A stretch of 64,000 bases of DNA from contig CP043547.1 in assembly GCA_009664345.1 (NCBI GenBank), positions 4,492,709 through 4,556,708 on the forward strand, written 5' to 3'. Below the pieces are notes generated by a model. That model had not been told where the DNA came from. It did no database searches and saw only the letters and a list, made by a program, of their open reading frames with translations. The translations under genes were made by a program, and so were the position numbers. Each line of letters opens with the position of its first letter. Positions within the stretch are counted from its first letter, which is position 1. Origin of the DNA: Planctomycetales bacterium 10988. GTDB lineage: Bacteria > Planctomycetota > Planctomycetia > Pirellulales > Pb10988. Below are positions 9,214 to 17,869 of this stretch, piece by piece.

Positions 9214-11055
9214 ATGGGGTATCGCAATTTAGAGGAATGCGTCGAGGATTTGGAAAAAGTCGGCGAGCTAATCCGCATCGAAGCCGAGGTCGATCCCTAT
9301 CTGGAAGCCGCCGAAATTCAACGCCGCGTCTTTCAGGCGGAAGGCCCCGCGATCTACTTTGCCAATCTGAAAGGTTGCCAATTCCCCGCCGTCGGGAATC
9401 TCTATGGCACCATGAAGCGGATGCGTTATCTCTTTCGCGATACCCTCGAATCCGTGCAACGTCTGGTTGCGTTAAAGATCGACCCCGCCGCTTTCAAGAC
9501 CAAACCATGGCGATATTTTTCCGCCGGCACGACCGCTTGGACCATGCTGCCGAAGAAAGTTCGTCGCGGTCCGATTCTTTCCCATCAGACAACCATCGAC
9601 CAACTCCCGCAGATCCAGAGTTGGCCCGACGACGGTGGGGCTTTTATTACCCTGCCGCAAGTATATACGGAAAACGTCGACAAGCCGGGGATGTTTCAAT
9701 CGAATCTGGGCATGTATCGCGTGCAACTCGGAGGCAATGATTACGAGCAAAATAAAGAGATCGGCCTGCATTACCAAATTCATCGCGGCATCGGCGTCCA
9801 CCATGCTGCCGCGTTGAAGCGAGGGGAATCCTTTCGCGTCAATATCTTCGTCGGCGGCCCGCCGGTGATGGCCCTTTCCGCGGTGATGCCGCTTCCGGAA
9901 GGGCTTCCTGAACTCTTCTTTGCCGGGGCACTGGGCGGTCGCCGCGTTCGGTTGGTTCAGCCCAGCGGAAAACTTCCCATGCCCGCCGAAGCCGATTTCT
10001 GCATCGTCGGTCGCATCGATCCCCAGCAGCAAAAGCCCGAAGGCCCCTTCGGCGATCACCTGGGATATTATAGTCTCATCCACGATTTTCCGGTGATGCA
10101 AGTCGAAGCCGTCTATCACCGCCCGAACGCCATTTGGCCTTTCACAAGTGTCGGACGTCCGCCGCAAGAAGATACAATGTTCGGCGAAATCATCCACGAA
10201 ATCACCGGCCCGGCGATCCCCTCGGTCATCACTGGAGTGAAAGCCGTGCATGCCGTCGATGCCGCTGGGGTTCACCCATTGCTCTTGGCAATCGGCAGCG
10301 AACGCTATGTCCCTTATCAACCTCGCCGCCGCCCTCAAGAACTGTTAACACAAGCCAATGCGATATTAGGACAAGGGCAACTCTCGCTGGCGAAATATTT
10401 ATTGATCATTGCCGAAGAAGATCAACCCGATTTAAATATTCATCACATCGATGAATTTTTACAACATTTATTGAAACGTATTGACTGGCGGCGCGACCTT
10501 CATTTTCAAACTTGTACAACGATTGACACGTTAGATTATTCCGGCAGTGGATTGAATGAAGGTTCCAAAGTTGTTTGGGCCGCCGTTGGAGAAAAACAAA
10601 GAGAACTTCCCACCACGATTGAAGAAACCTTTACACTTCCTGACAACTTTAAAAATCCGAAAGTTTGCCTTCCCGGCGTCCTGGCGATTGAAGGCCCACC
10701 CTATCAAGGAAGTCGTGAAGAACCGGATCAAACAATCGAAAAGTTTTGTCAACAGTTAGACAGTTCCCATCCGGTCAATCAATTCCCTTTAATCATCATT
10801 GTCGAGGATAGTGACTTCGCTTCCCAAAATTTAAACAACTTTCTTTGGGTAACGTTTACGCGTTCCAATCCTGCGTCAGACATTTATGGAATTGAAGCGA
10901 AAACCTTTCAAAAACATTGGGGCTGTCGCGGCTCCTTAGTCATCGATGCCCGTTATAAAACCTATATGGCCCCGCCACTTCTTGAAGACCCCGACGTCTC
11001 CAAACGTGTAGAATCGCTCGCTACAAAAGGCGGCCCCTTACATGGAATTCTGTAA
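9214..11055 (+). CDS. UbiD-family decarboxylase
   Basis: A 613-residue member of the UbiD family, which uses prenylated FMN to decarboxylate (or carboxylate) aromatic and alpha,beta-unsaturated acids. Family regions are visible in GIGVHHAAALKRGESFRVNIFVGGPP and in GPFGDHLGYYS, with the conserved acidic and basic residues of the cofactor pocket. An upstream in-frame start at 9061 would overlap lhgO by about 95 bases and add 51 residues unlike the family; MGYRNLEECVEDLE at 9214 is the natural N-terminus. No ubiX (flavin prenyltransferase) is in the window. From about 10,340 onward base composition becomes noticeably more AT-rich. Confidence 0.87.
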   Translation: MGYRNLEECVEDLEKVGELIRIEAEVDPYLEAAEIQRRVFQAEGPAIYFANLKGCQFPAVGNLYGTMKRMRYLFRDTLESVQRLVALKIDPAAFKTKPWRYFSAGTTAWTMLPKKVRRGPILSHQTTIDQLPQIQSWPDDGGAFITLPQVYTENVDKPGMFQSNLGMYRVQLGGNDYEQNKEIGLHYQIHRGIGVHHAAALKRGESFRVNIFVGGPPVMALSAVMPLPEGLPELFFAGALGGRRVRLVQPSGKLPMPAEADFCIVGRIDPQQQKPEGPFGDHLGYYSLIHDFPVMQVEAVYHRPNAIWPFTSVGRPPQEDTMFGEIIHEITGPAIPSVITGVKAVHAVDAAGVHPLLLAIGSERYVPYQPRRRPQELLTQANAILGQGQLSLAKYLLIIAEEDQPDLNIHHIDEFLQHLLKRIDWRRDLHFQTCTTIDTLDYSGSGLNEGSKVVWAAVGEKQRELPTTIEETFTLPDNFKNPKVCLPGVLAIEGPPYQGSREEPDQTIEKFCQQLDSSHPVNQFPLIIIVEDSDFASQNLNNFLWVTFTRSNPASDIYGIEAKTFQKHWGCRGSLVIDARYKTYMAPPLLEDPDVSKRVESLATKGGPLHGIL

Positions 11056-11215
11056 ATAAAAATCTTTGAGACAGCGGTCAAAATGCGATACAATCGGGGA
11101 ATATTTGGAAAAAATGGCTCTCAAATAATTTCAGAAGATAAGATCCTCTATCAATTCATAACGCCGGTCATCCTTACCATCTATGGGATCAGCGTTCATC
11201 ATTCGAGGAAGCGAT

Positions 11216-12376
11216 ATGCCATTCAGCCGTCTATTTTTAGTCATTAGCTATTGTGTTTTATGTATTGTGACTACAAGAGGTGTAGCTCAAGAAAAGCTGC
11301 CGGAAGTAACCAAAACAACGCTGAAAGAGCTCGAGGTAGATACATTTGAACTTCAATGGCATCGTCCTATCGATCAATTGAGTGTTTCACCTGATGGAAA
11401 ACACCTTGTGGCGACTTCATTCACTCGAGAAGAAAGTTTTTTAGGATATTTCGATCTTGAGAAGCGAGAGTTTATCAATGAAGTTCAGATCATAAAAGAA
11501 TATGAAGTCTTCGATTCAAATAAAAATATTATTAAGGAGATACACTCTCCTTGCCACTTCAGCAGTATTGACTGGCTAAATCGTGACCGGTATGTAATGG
11601 TTAGTACATATATATGTGGTTTCTTTGCCTACGATATCTCAAAAAAAGAATACTGGTATATCGATGGTCACAATATTCATCCTTCGCTAGGTTATTCGCT
11701 TGACTCAGCCAATCAAAAACTTTTTGATAGTCGTGGTGATCTTTTCGGGTATCAGATTCCTCCAAAGGAACTAAAACTCCTTACTTCTCTTCCCCCAAAA
11801 AAACTCAATCCCCTAAAACTTGGGAACACACTACGATCTGTTTCTGTCAACCAGAATTATCTTTTAGTAAATAGAAAAGTATCGGAAGAGAAGGTAGATG
11901 TCTTAGAAGTTTTTTCACAAAATAATTTGCATTCTATAGCTTCTTTCGATCCACAGAGACTGTATCAAAAGAGTCGCTCTCGAATAGATATTGAAGATGC
12001 ACAAATTATTCCCTCAACAAATACAGTGTTTTTAATTCTCGATGAGAAATTATTTGTTTTCTGGGATTTTAAAAAGGATTCGATAGAAGCTATATTCGAT
12101 CCATGTATTCGTACTCAACCTGATTTTTTTGGTGGCAACCTTCCTTATCCTGTCAGGAAAATTAACTTAAGTCAGGATGGTAAGTATTTTGATTATGTGG
12201 ATGACATATTTGGGACTATCAACCTACGTTCTATTTCTGATAATTCTTCTCTGTTAATAGTTAGGGAGAATAATTATCAAAATGTATATTCTATTGGTGG
12301 TAATCCTCCTGTGCTAGCAACCAGAAAGTCTAGGAACCTAATAAAGCTTTATTTACTCAACTACTATGTGAAATAG
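11216..12376 (+). CDS. Exported beta-propeller-like protein, unknown function
   Basis: A 386-residue protein, counted from the ATG at 11216 that follows GAGGAAG at 11205-11211; an upstream start at 11183 has no such site. Residues 1-25 form a signal peptide ending near TTRGVAQ. The rest has scattered WD40-like phrases (LSVSPDGKHLVATS, INLSQDGKYFDYV), suggesting a degenerate beta-propeller of about six blades. I do not recognise a family. The gene is clearly richer in A and T than its neighbours (many aat, att, tta codons), which may mean recent acquisition. There is no obvious partner gene; the gaps on either side are about 160 and 298 bases. Confidence 0.68.
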   Translation: MPFSRLFLVISYCVLCIVTTRGVAQEKLPEVTKTTLKELEVDTFELQWHRPIDQLSVSPDGKHLVATSFTREESFLGYFDLEKREFINEVQIIKEYEVFDSNKNIIKEIHSPCHFSSIDWLNRDRYVMVSTYICGFFAYDISKKEYWYIDGHNIHPSLGYSLDSANQKLFDSRGDLFGYQIPPKELKLLTSLPPKKLNPLKLGNTLRSVSVNQNYLLVNRKVSEEKVDVLEVFSQNNLHSIASFDPQRLYQKSRSRIDIEDAQIIPSTNTVFLILDEKLFVFWDFKKDSIEAIFDPCIRTQPDFFGGNLPYPVRKINLSQDGKYFDYVDDIFGTINLRSISDNSSLLIVRENNYQNVYSIGGNPPVLATRKSRNLIKLYLLNYYVK

Positions 12377-12674
12377 AGACTCTCGTGTTTGAGTGTTTGC
12401 TCGTCTTCAGAATCAGCTTATTTGCTATTCCTGCCTTAAGTTTTACTGTATTGTACACTAAATATTATTGTTTCCTGAAGCCGAACCCATCGACGAATAA
12501 GCATCTTTTTCTGTCGGGTGTTTCTTTGTGCGATTGATAGGGATAGGATAGGAAGACTGCGAACGACTATGTGTCTCGGATCGCAGGCAGCAATCTATCG
12601 TTTTGGGGCAAATGTAAGGAATTTTTTCGATCCTCCCTTGTTTCCTTACCTTGCTCTTCATGAAAGGGAACATC

Positions 12675-14570
12675 ATGCGGCATCTAAAATCATTCACACA
12701 GGGCATCACTTTTTTGAGTTGCCTCCTTCTTGTCAGCTCCTTGAGTTCTGCTCAACGCGTGGAACCTGCGGACTCTTGGACCGAACAGCAGGTTCTTAAC
12801 TTGCCTGCGACGGAAACGGCCTTTCGTCTGTTTAATGGCGAAGACTTGACCGGCTGGAAAGGTCAAACCAAAAAGTACTTTTCGGTTAAAGATGGCATCA
12901 TTGTTGCCAAAAATAGTGAAGAAAATGCCCCGGCGGCGAGTACCTATTTATTGACGACAAAAGACTATCGCAACTTCCGCTTGATTTTCGAAGCGAAATT
13001 GGTGGAAAGTGAAATGCACTCAGGTATCTCCCTCTGGGGCGAACCGATCGAGATGGAAGGCGACCCGTTTAGCTATCGCGGGCATTTGGTGATGTTTCCC
13101 TCGAATTATGGGCTGTTTGATCTTTATCGCCGCCGCGGAATCTATCGCGATTTGGCCCCGCTTGGCAAAGAATATGGCAAGCAACATGGCTGGAACCGGA
13201 TGGAGATTTTGGCTATCGGTAACCGTATTCGCCACGTCGTCAATGGCGTGATCGTCGCCGACTTTACCGATCCTCAACCGGAGCTTTGCCAACCTGGTCC
13301 GATCGGTTTGCAGCTGCACTCCAATAAAGTGGCTCAAGAAATTCACTTTCGCGGCTTGATCCTGACAGAAAATCCCGAAGACCAATTGATTACCGCCAAG
13401 GCGGAACAACCCGAGCTCGAACTTCAAGCCAAACGCCCTGCCAATAAACTTTATCCGCGTGCCAATCCGAACCAACTCGGCATGAACGGACAAGTGTTAA
13501 ATAAAATCGTTCCGGCCATGGAAGGGTTTATTAAAGAAGATCAGATTGCTGGATCGGTCACGCTGGTCGCGAAAGATGGAAAGATCGTTCATTATAAAGC
13601 GGTTGGCAAAGCGGATTTGGATAGTGACAAGCCGATGCACCCTCGCTCTTTGTTTTCCATTGCTTCGATGACAAAACCGATCACCGCGATTGCCTTGATG
13701 ACGTTAGTGGAACAAGGAAAAGTTTCTATTGACGATCCTCTGACAAAATATATTCCTGCCTTTAAAAAGACAAAGTTAAATTCCGGCCCACCCAAACAAC
13801 CGATTTTAATTCGGCATATTCTGACACACACATCTGGCGTTGTCGGCAGTCAAGAACTTGAAGGAACGCTTGAAGAAACCGCTCAAGCTTTGTCAGAAAG
13901 AATGATGGGTTTTGAACCGGGAAGTAAATGGCAATACGGCCCAAGTCTGACACTTGCCGGGCGTGTGGTAGAAGTTGTTTCTGGCAAGCCTTTTGATGTT
14001 TATTTAAAAGAGACTATTTTCCAACCTTTAAAAATGGTGGATACAACCTTCAAACCGACGCCTGCACAACAAAATAGAATCGCGACAATCTATCAACCGA
14101 ATCCCGATGGCCCCGGCTTGATCCCTGGGGGGAGTTGGATCAACGAACTTTCTGCCAACCGTCAACCAAACCCTTCCGCTGGTCTTTATTCCACGGCTTT
14201 GGACCTCTATCGACTTTATCAAATGTTGCTCAATGAAGGGGAATTAGACGGTGTTCGCATCTTGAAGCCTAAAACAGTTCGTGAAATTCGCACCATTCAC
14301 ACAGGCGATCTTGAGGCCGGATTCACCGAAGGTTGTGGCTGGGGCTGGGGATGTGCCGTCGTCCGCGAACCACAAGGTTTTACCGAAAGGCTTTCGCAAG
14401 GAACTTTCGGCCACGGTGGGGCGTTCGGGACGCAAGGCTGGATCGATCCTGAGCGAAATATGATCTTTATTCTCATGATCCAACGCACCAAATTTGGTAG
14501 CAGTGACCAATCTGATTTAAGAGTGTCTTTGCAAATCATCGCGACGGATGCGTTAAATAAAAAGAATTAA
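12675..14570 (+). CDS. DUF1080 (3-keto-disaccharide hydrolase-like) fused to class C beta-lactamase domain
   Basis: A 631-residue secreted fusion. The chosen ATG at 12675 has AAAGGGAA just upstream; ATG 12660 and TTG 12651 are alternatives. A signal peptide (LKSFTQGITFLSCLLLVSSLSSA) precedes a DUF1080 lectin-like domain at about 40-235 (FRLFNGEDLTGWKG, HSGISLWGEP). The C-terminal 350 residues are a serine beta-lactamase-like esterase domain with Ser331-Met-Thr-Lys334 (SxxK), a tyrosine in QYGPS and GHGGAFGT as the third motif. Such domains are usually esterases or peptidases rather than antibiotic resistance enzymes. A sulfatase follows on the same strand, so a role in processing polysaccharides or their esters is plausible. 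Confidence 0.85.
   Translation: MRHLKSFTQGITFLSCLLLVSSLSSAQRVEPADSWTEQQVLNLPATETAFRLFNGEDLTGWKGQTKKYFSVKDGIIVAKNSEENAPAASTYLLTTKDYRNFRLIFEAKLVESEMHSGISLWGEPIEMEGDPFSYRGHLVMFPSNYGLFDLYRRRGIYRDLAPLGKEYGKQHGWNRMEILAIGNRIRHVVNGVIVADFTDPQPELCQPGPIGLQLHSNKVAQEIHFRGLILTENPEDQLITAKAEQPELELQAKRPANKLYPRANPNQLGMNGQVLNKIVPAMEGFIKEDQIAGSVTLVAKDGKIVHYKAVGKADLDSDKPMHPRSLFSIASMTKPITAIALMTLVEQGKVSIDDPLTKYIPAFKKTKLNSGPPKQPILIRHILTHTSGVVGSQELEGTLEETAQALSERMMGFEPGSKWQYGPSLTLAGRVVEVVSGKPFDVYLKETIFQPLKMVDTTFKPTPAQQNRIATIYQPNPDGPGLIPGGSWINELSANRQPNPSAGLYSTALDLYRLYQMLLNEGELDGVRILKPKTVREIRTIHTGDLEAGFTEGCGWGWGCAVVREPQGFTERLSQGTFGHGGAFGTQGWIDPERNMIFILMIQRTKFGSSDQSDLRVSLQIIATDALNKKN
12870..12883. repeat. AAAAANYRCTTTTT palindrome, one end mismatch, inside a gene
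   Basis: Core GTAC, last base C, in the DUF1080 part of the fusion gene. Confidence 0.45.
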
Positions 14571-14622
14571 ATTTTTCTATATATCATTGCCAGAATTAAA
14601 CAGCCTACCCGAGTGATAGAAA

Positions 14623-16161
14623 GTGTCTTTTATGTTTAGAAATAATGTTCAACCAATAAGTTTTTATAAACAAATACCTTATCTTTTCTCTTGGGTAGGA
14701 ATTTTTCTGACGTCGAGCTTTGGAAGTCTCTTTCAAGCGAATGTCGATGCACAAACTCCGAAACGTCCCAATATTGTTTATATTTTGGCCGACGATTTAG
14801 GGTGGACGGATATTGGTTCGAAAAGCGATTATTATGAAACTCCGAATATTGATCGTCTTGCAAAACAAGGGATGACGTTCACTTCTTTTTACTCCAGTCA
14901 AAATTGTGCCCCGACGCGTGCTTGTATTATGAGTGGGCAATATGCACCGCGCACGGATATCTACACGGTTGGCACATTCTTTCGCGGGCAGGATAAAGAC
15001 CGGAAAATGGTTCCTCCGGAAAATGGTCGGGACTTGCCACTTGAGAAAACCACCCTGGCGGACGTGCTGAACGAAGCCGGTTATGTAACGGGAATGTTCG
15101 GCAAGTGGCACTTGGGAAATGGCGAAGAGTACCATCCTTCCATGCGAGGCTTTGATGAAGCCTTGGTCAGTAATGGCCGACATTTCAGATTCAAAACGAC
15201 CCCGCCATCGGAATCTGACGAAGATGAATACTTAGCGGATTTCCTCACTGACAAAGCGGTGGATTTTATTGATCGTCATCAAGATGAAACCTTTTTCTTG
15301 TATCTACCTCACTTTGCTGTCCATGTGCCGCTAGCTGCCAAGGAAGATTACATCAAGCGATTTGAAAAGAAACCCGTCGATGAAGGTCACAATCATGCGA
15401 CCTATGCGGCGATGATCGCCAGCGTGGATGATTCGGTCGGTCGCGTGATGGATCAATTGGAGAAACTGAATCTCACCGAAGAGACCTTGCTCCTCTTTAG
15501 TTCCGACAATGGAGGTGTCGGCGGGTATTTAATTCCCGGCACCGATCAACGGAAGGGAACGACCGATAATCAGCCGCTACGTGGCGGCAAGGGAATGCTT
15601 TATGAAGGAGGGATTCGCGTGCCGACGGTGGCTGCTTGGCCTGGGGTCATTCCAGCAGGAAGCAGTTGCGATGAGGTCTGTTTGCATGTCGATCTCTTGC
15701 CGACGTTTGCCGATTTGGCGGAAGCCTCGGTTCCGGTGGATTATCCCTTGGATGGCGTCAGTTTCGCCTCGTTGTTGAGTTCGCCGAAAACAGAGCTTGC
15801 CCCACGTTATGTATACTGGCATTTTCCTGGTTATCTGGAAAGCTATATTCCCGAAGACGTTTGGCGAACGACGCCGGTCTCGGTCATTCGCGGCCCGCGG
15901 TATAAGTTGTTGGAATTCTTCGAAGACCCCCATCTTGAACTGTATGATCTTCAAGAAGACCTCGGCGAAACGACCAATCTAGCTGAAGAGAAGCCGGAGC
16001 TTGCTGCCCAAATGTTGGAAAATCTTCACGAGTGGCAACAGGCCATTGGGGCCAAAATGGCTCGGCCAAAGACCGCTGAGGAACTTGCCAACCCTCAACC
16101 CACAAAGCAAGTTCAAAAAGGGAAGGGAAAAGGGAAAAACAAACGGCAGCAGAAGCAGTAG
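14623..16161 (+). CDS. Secreted arylsulfatase (type I, formylglycine-dependent)
   Basis: A 512-residue sulfatase counted from GTG 14623 (ATG at 14632 is equally possible). After a hydrophobic signal segment comes the family start NIVYILADDLGWTDIG with metal-binding Asp residues, then the CxPxR maturation motif C95-A-P-T-R, whose cysteine becomes formylglycine, and GKWHLGN further on. SSDNGG near residue 295 carries more metal ligands. The C-terminus is a basic Lys/Gln/Gly tail. The family hydrolyses sulfate esters; Planctomycetota carry many such genes for sulfated polysaccharides. The real substrate is unknown. It follows the DUF1080/beta-lactamase gene by 52 bases and may share its transcript. 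Confidence 0.9.
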   Translation: MSFMFRNNVQPISFYKQIPYLFSWVGIFLTSSFGSLFQANVDAQTPKRPNIVYILADDLGWTDIGSKSDYYETPNIDRLAKQGMTFTSFYSSQNCAPTRACIMSGQYAPRTDIYTVGTFFRGQDKDRKMVPPENGRDLPLEKTTLADVLNEAGYVTGMFGKWHLGNGEEYHPSMRGFDEALVSNGRHFRFKTTPPSESDEDEYLADFLTDKAVDFIDRHQDETFFLYLPHFAVHVPLAAKEDYIKRFEKKPVDEGHNHATYAAMIASVDDSVGRVMDQLEKLNLTEETLLLFSSDNGGVGGYLIPGTDQRKGTTDNQPLRGGKGMLYEGGIRVPTVAAWPGVIPAGSSCDEVCLHVDLLPTFADLAEASVPVDYPLDGVSFASLLSSPKTELAPRYVYWHFPGYLESYIPEDVWRTTPVSVIRGPRYKLLEFFEDPHLELYDLQEDLGETTNLAEEKPELAAQMLENLHEWQQAIGAKMARPKTAEELANPQPTKQVQKGKGKGKNKRQQKQ

Positions 16162-16718
16162 CCATTTTCGCTAAGAATCCTTTCAGCCAACGAAGTCGTC
16201 TGGTGGTCCTGTAAGAATGAAGTAATTACAGCGATTGTCCGGACGATCTTCGTTGATTGAATTGTAATAAGTCCTATCCATCTCGGAAGTTCCGACACAA
16301 AGAAAAAAATTAGGTAATTTCCTAGTTAAAAGCTAAGGAATTGTTTGACAATCACACCAAAACTTAGCTAAACTATTCTTTACACATCCTGAAAACGTGT
16401 CAGGCACAAAGAGAAGGCAGGCGGGACCTTGTCAGGGCAGGTCTTCTTCTCGTGGAAAGGCTTCGCTGAAGCGGTTGAGGAACAAGAGTTTCGCTATTGA
16501 TAGCCTTGGTCAATCTAGGGCAGGAACGTTACGACACTTCGTCGAGTTTCCTCTTTAAGTAGTTGGCCACAAACTCTTTAGGACTTTTTGACAGTCCTCC
16601 CAAACCCTTTGAATGCCACCACGCCGGGAACATCTAGAATCGAATCCGTGAAACGAGCTTCGGGAATCCCCTATCCTCCCGAGCTTGGTAGGTAAGACCT
16701 CTATTCTGAGGAAATCCG
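16162..16718. other. 557-base intergenic region without a recognisable gene
   Basis: No convincing coding region. Short hairpin-forming stretches occur: CCTGA/TCAGG at about 16388-16404, GACCT/AGGTC around 16425-16442, and GCTTC/GAAGC around 16459-16473. The first could end the sulfatase transcript; the cluster might be a structured RNA, but nothing matches a family I know. Confidence 0.35.
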
Positions 16719-17861
16719 ATGCGTGCAAAACTTTCATTGGTGGGTGGTCGTGCCACCAAAAATGAGATCATCCTCGACAATTTGCCCATTCGAATCGGTC
16801 GCAGTCGCCAGGCCGATTTGCCGATCGCCCATGCCCAAATCAGCCGCGATCACTGCGAAATCTACGAATTGCAAGGGGCGCTTGTCGTTCGCGATAATGG
16901 TTCGGCCAATGGGACTTATATCAATGACGATGCGATTTTCGAGGAATTATTGAAACCCGGCGATCGCCTCAAGATTGGCCCTCTGACTTTTCGGGCGGAT
17001 TATACTTTCAGCGGAGAATACCCGGTTCTCGTCGATGATGAAGAAGATGTCATTGATGGCGATCTCGAATTGTTGGCGAATGAACGTTTGGGAATCAAAG
17101 CTTCGACGATTCAAGCTCCTGCTTCAAAACCAGCGGTCGCTCCGGCCTTGGAAGCTCCTCGTTTGCCCAAGCCCACCAAATCGGCCAAATCTTTCAACGG
17201 TTACCCTTCGATCGAACCTACCCGGACCAATGGCAACGGTTCCGCCGGATCGGGTACTTTCCTTGAAGAACCTTCCCAGCCGAAGCATGTCTTGAGCGCG
17301 TTGACAGGCAATGGGATCTTCGACGATGACGACGATGATAGCATGGACAACTTTTGGGCGAGTACCAACAGTAACTCTTCCACGGTTTCCGCAGCGGCTC
17401 CGGATTCGCCTTCGGAGGCAAAGCCACAATCGACCCCTGGCGAAGTTATCCCTCCTGACCCGAGTTATCAATTCTCCATTCGTCTGCAAATGATGGACGC
17501 CGGGAAGTTGGCCCTCGGCACGCCGGTTCGGGTCGCGGGGATTACGGTAGGGCGGGTTTCACAACTCAATTGGGTCGAGATTCGCGGGGAGTTTCGCGTT
17601 GAAGTTCGGCTAGAAGTACAAACGAGCCTGGGTGGAATTTTGAAAGAGGACGCTCGGCTTGAAGTGCGAAACCCTTACGAGTCGCCGATTGTGGTCGTTC
17701 TCTCTCCGGGAAGTTCCGCGGAAGCCTTGGAAGAAAATGGCGTGGTAATGCCGATTGATTTTGAAACCATGGTCACCGGGGGAGGAAATCCTCAAACTCC
17801 GCTACGCAAGATGGCGGAACAAAATCCACGCAAACCCCTGCCGAAAACTCCTCCGAAGTAG
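16719..17861 (+). CDS. FHA domain fused to MlaD/MCE-like domain
   Basis: A 380-residue protein with a good GAGGAAA ribosome site before ATG 16719. Residues 5-90 are a forkhead-associated domain with the phosphothreonine-binding residues in place: IGRSRQADLPI, SRDH and NGTYIND. A long low-complexity linker rich in Ser, Pro and Asp (an acidic run near 205) follows. Residues 249-345 resemble the MlaD/MCE domain (KLALGTPVRVAGITVGRVS), which in lipid-transport systems sits after an N-terminal membrane helix. No signal peptide or membrane helix is visible, so the MCE-like part would be cytosolic unless exported another way. No mlaE/mlaF genes are adjacent. FHA is sure, MlaD-like probable, function unknown. 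Confidence 0.8.
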   Translation: MRAKLSLVGGRATKNEIILDNLPIRIGRSRQADLPIAHAQISRDHCEIYELQGALVVRDNGSANGTYINDDAIFEELLKPGDRLKIGPLTFRADYTFSGEYPVLVDDEEDVIDGDLELLANERLGIKASTIQAPASKPAVAPALEAPRLPKPTKSAKSFNGYPSIEPTRTNGNGSAGSGTFLEEPSQPKHVLSALTGNGIFDDDDDDSMDNFWASTNSNSSTVSAAAPDSPSEAKPQSTPGEVIPPDPSYQFSIRLQMMDAGKLALGTPVRVAGITVGRVSQLNWVEIRGEFRVEVRLEVQTSLGGILKEDARLEVRNPYESPIVVVLSPGSSAEALEENGVVMPIDFETMVTGGGNPQTPLRKMAEQNPRKPLPKTPPK

Positions 17862-17869
17862 ATCGGTTC

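Noticed and set aside
11712-11728. Perfect palindrome ATCAAAAACTTTTTGAT considered as another copy of the 14-bp motif
   Set aside because: It lacks the 4-base NYRC core (only one base between the arms) and lies in an AT-rich coding region where it could arise by chance.
12675-14570. Beta-lactamase domain as an antibiotic-resistance gene
   Set aside because: Fusion to DUF1080 and the sulfatase neighbour point to ester or glycan chemistry; motif likeness is to the broad serine-hydrolase clan.
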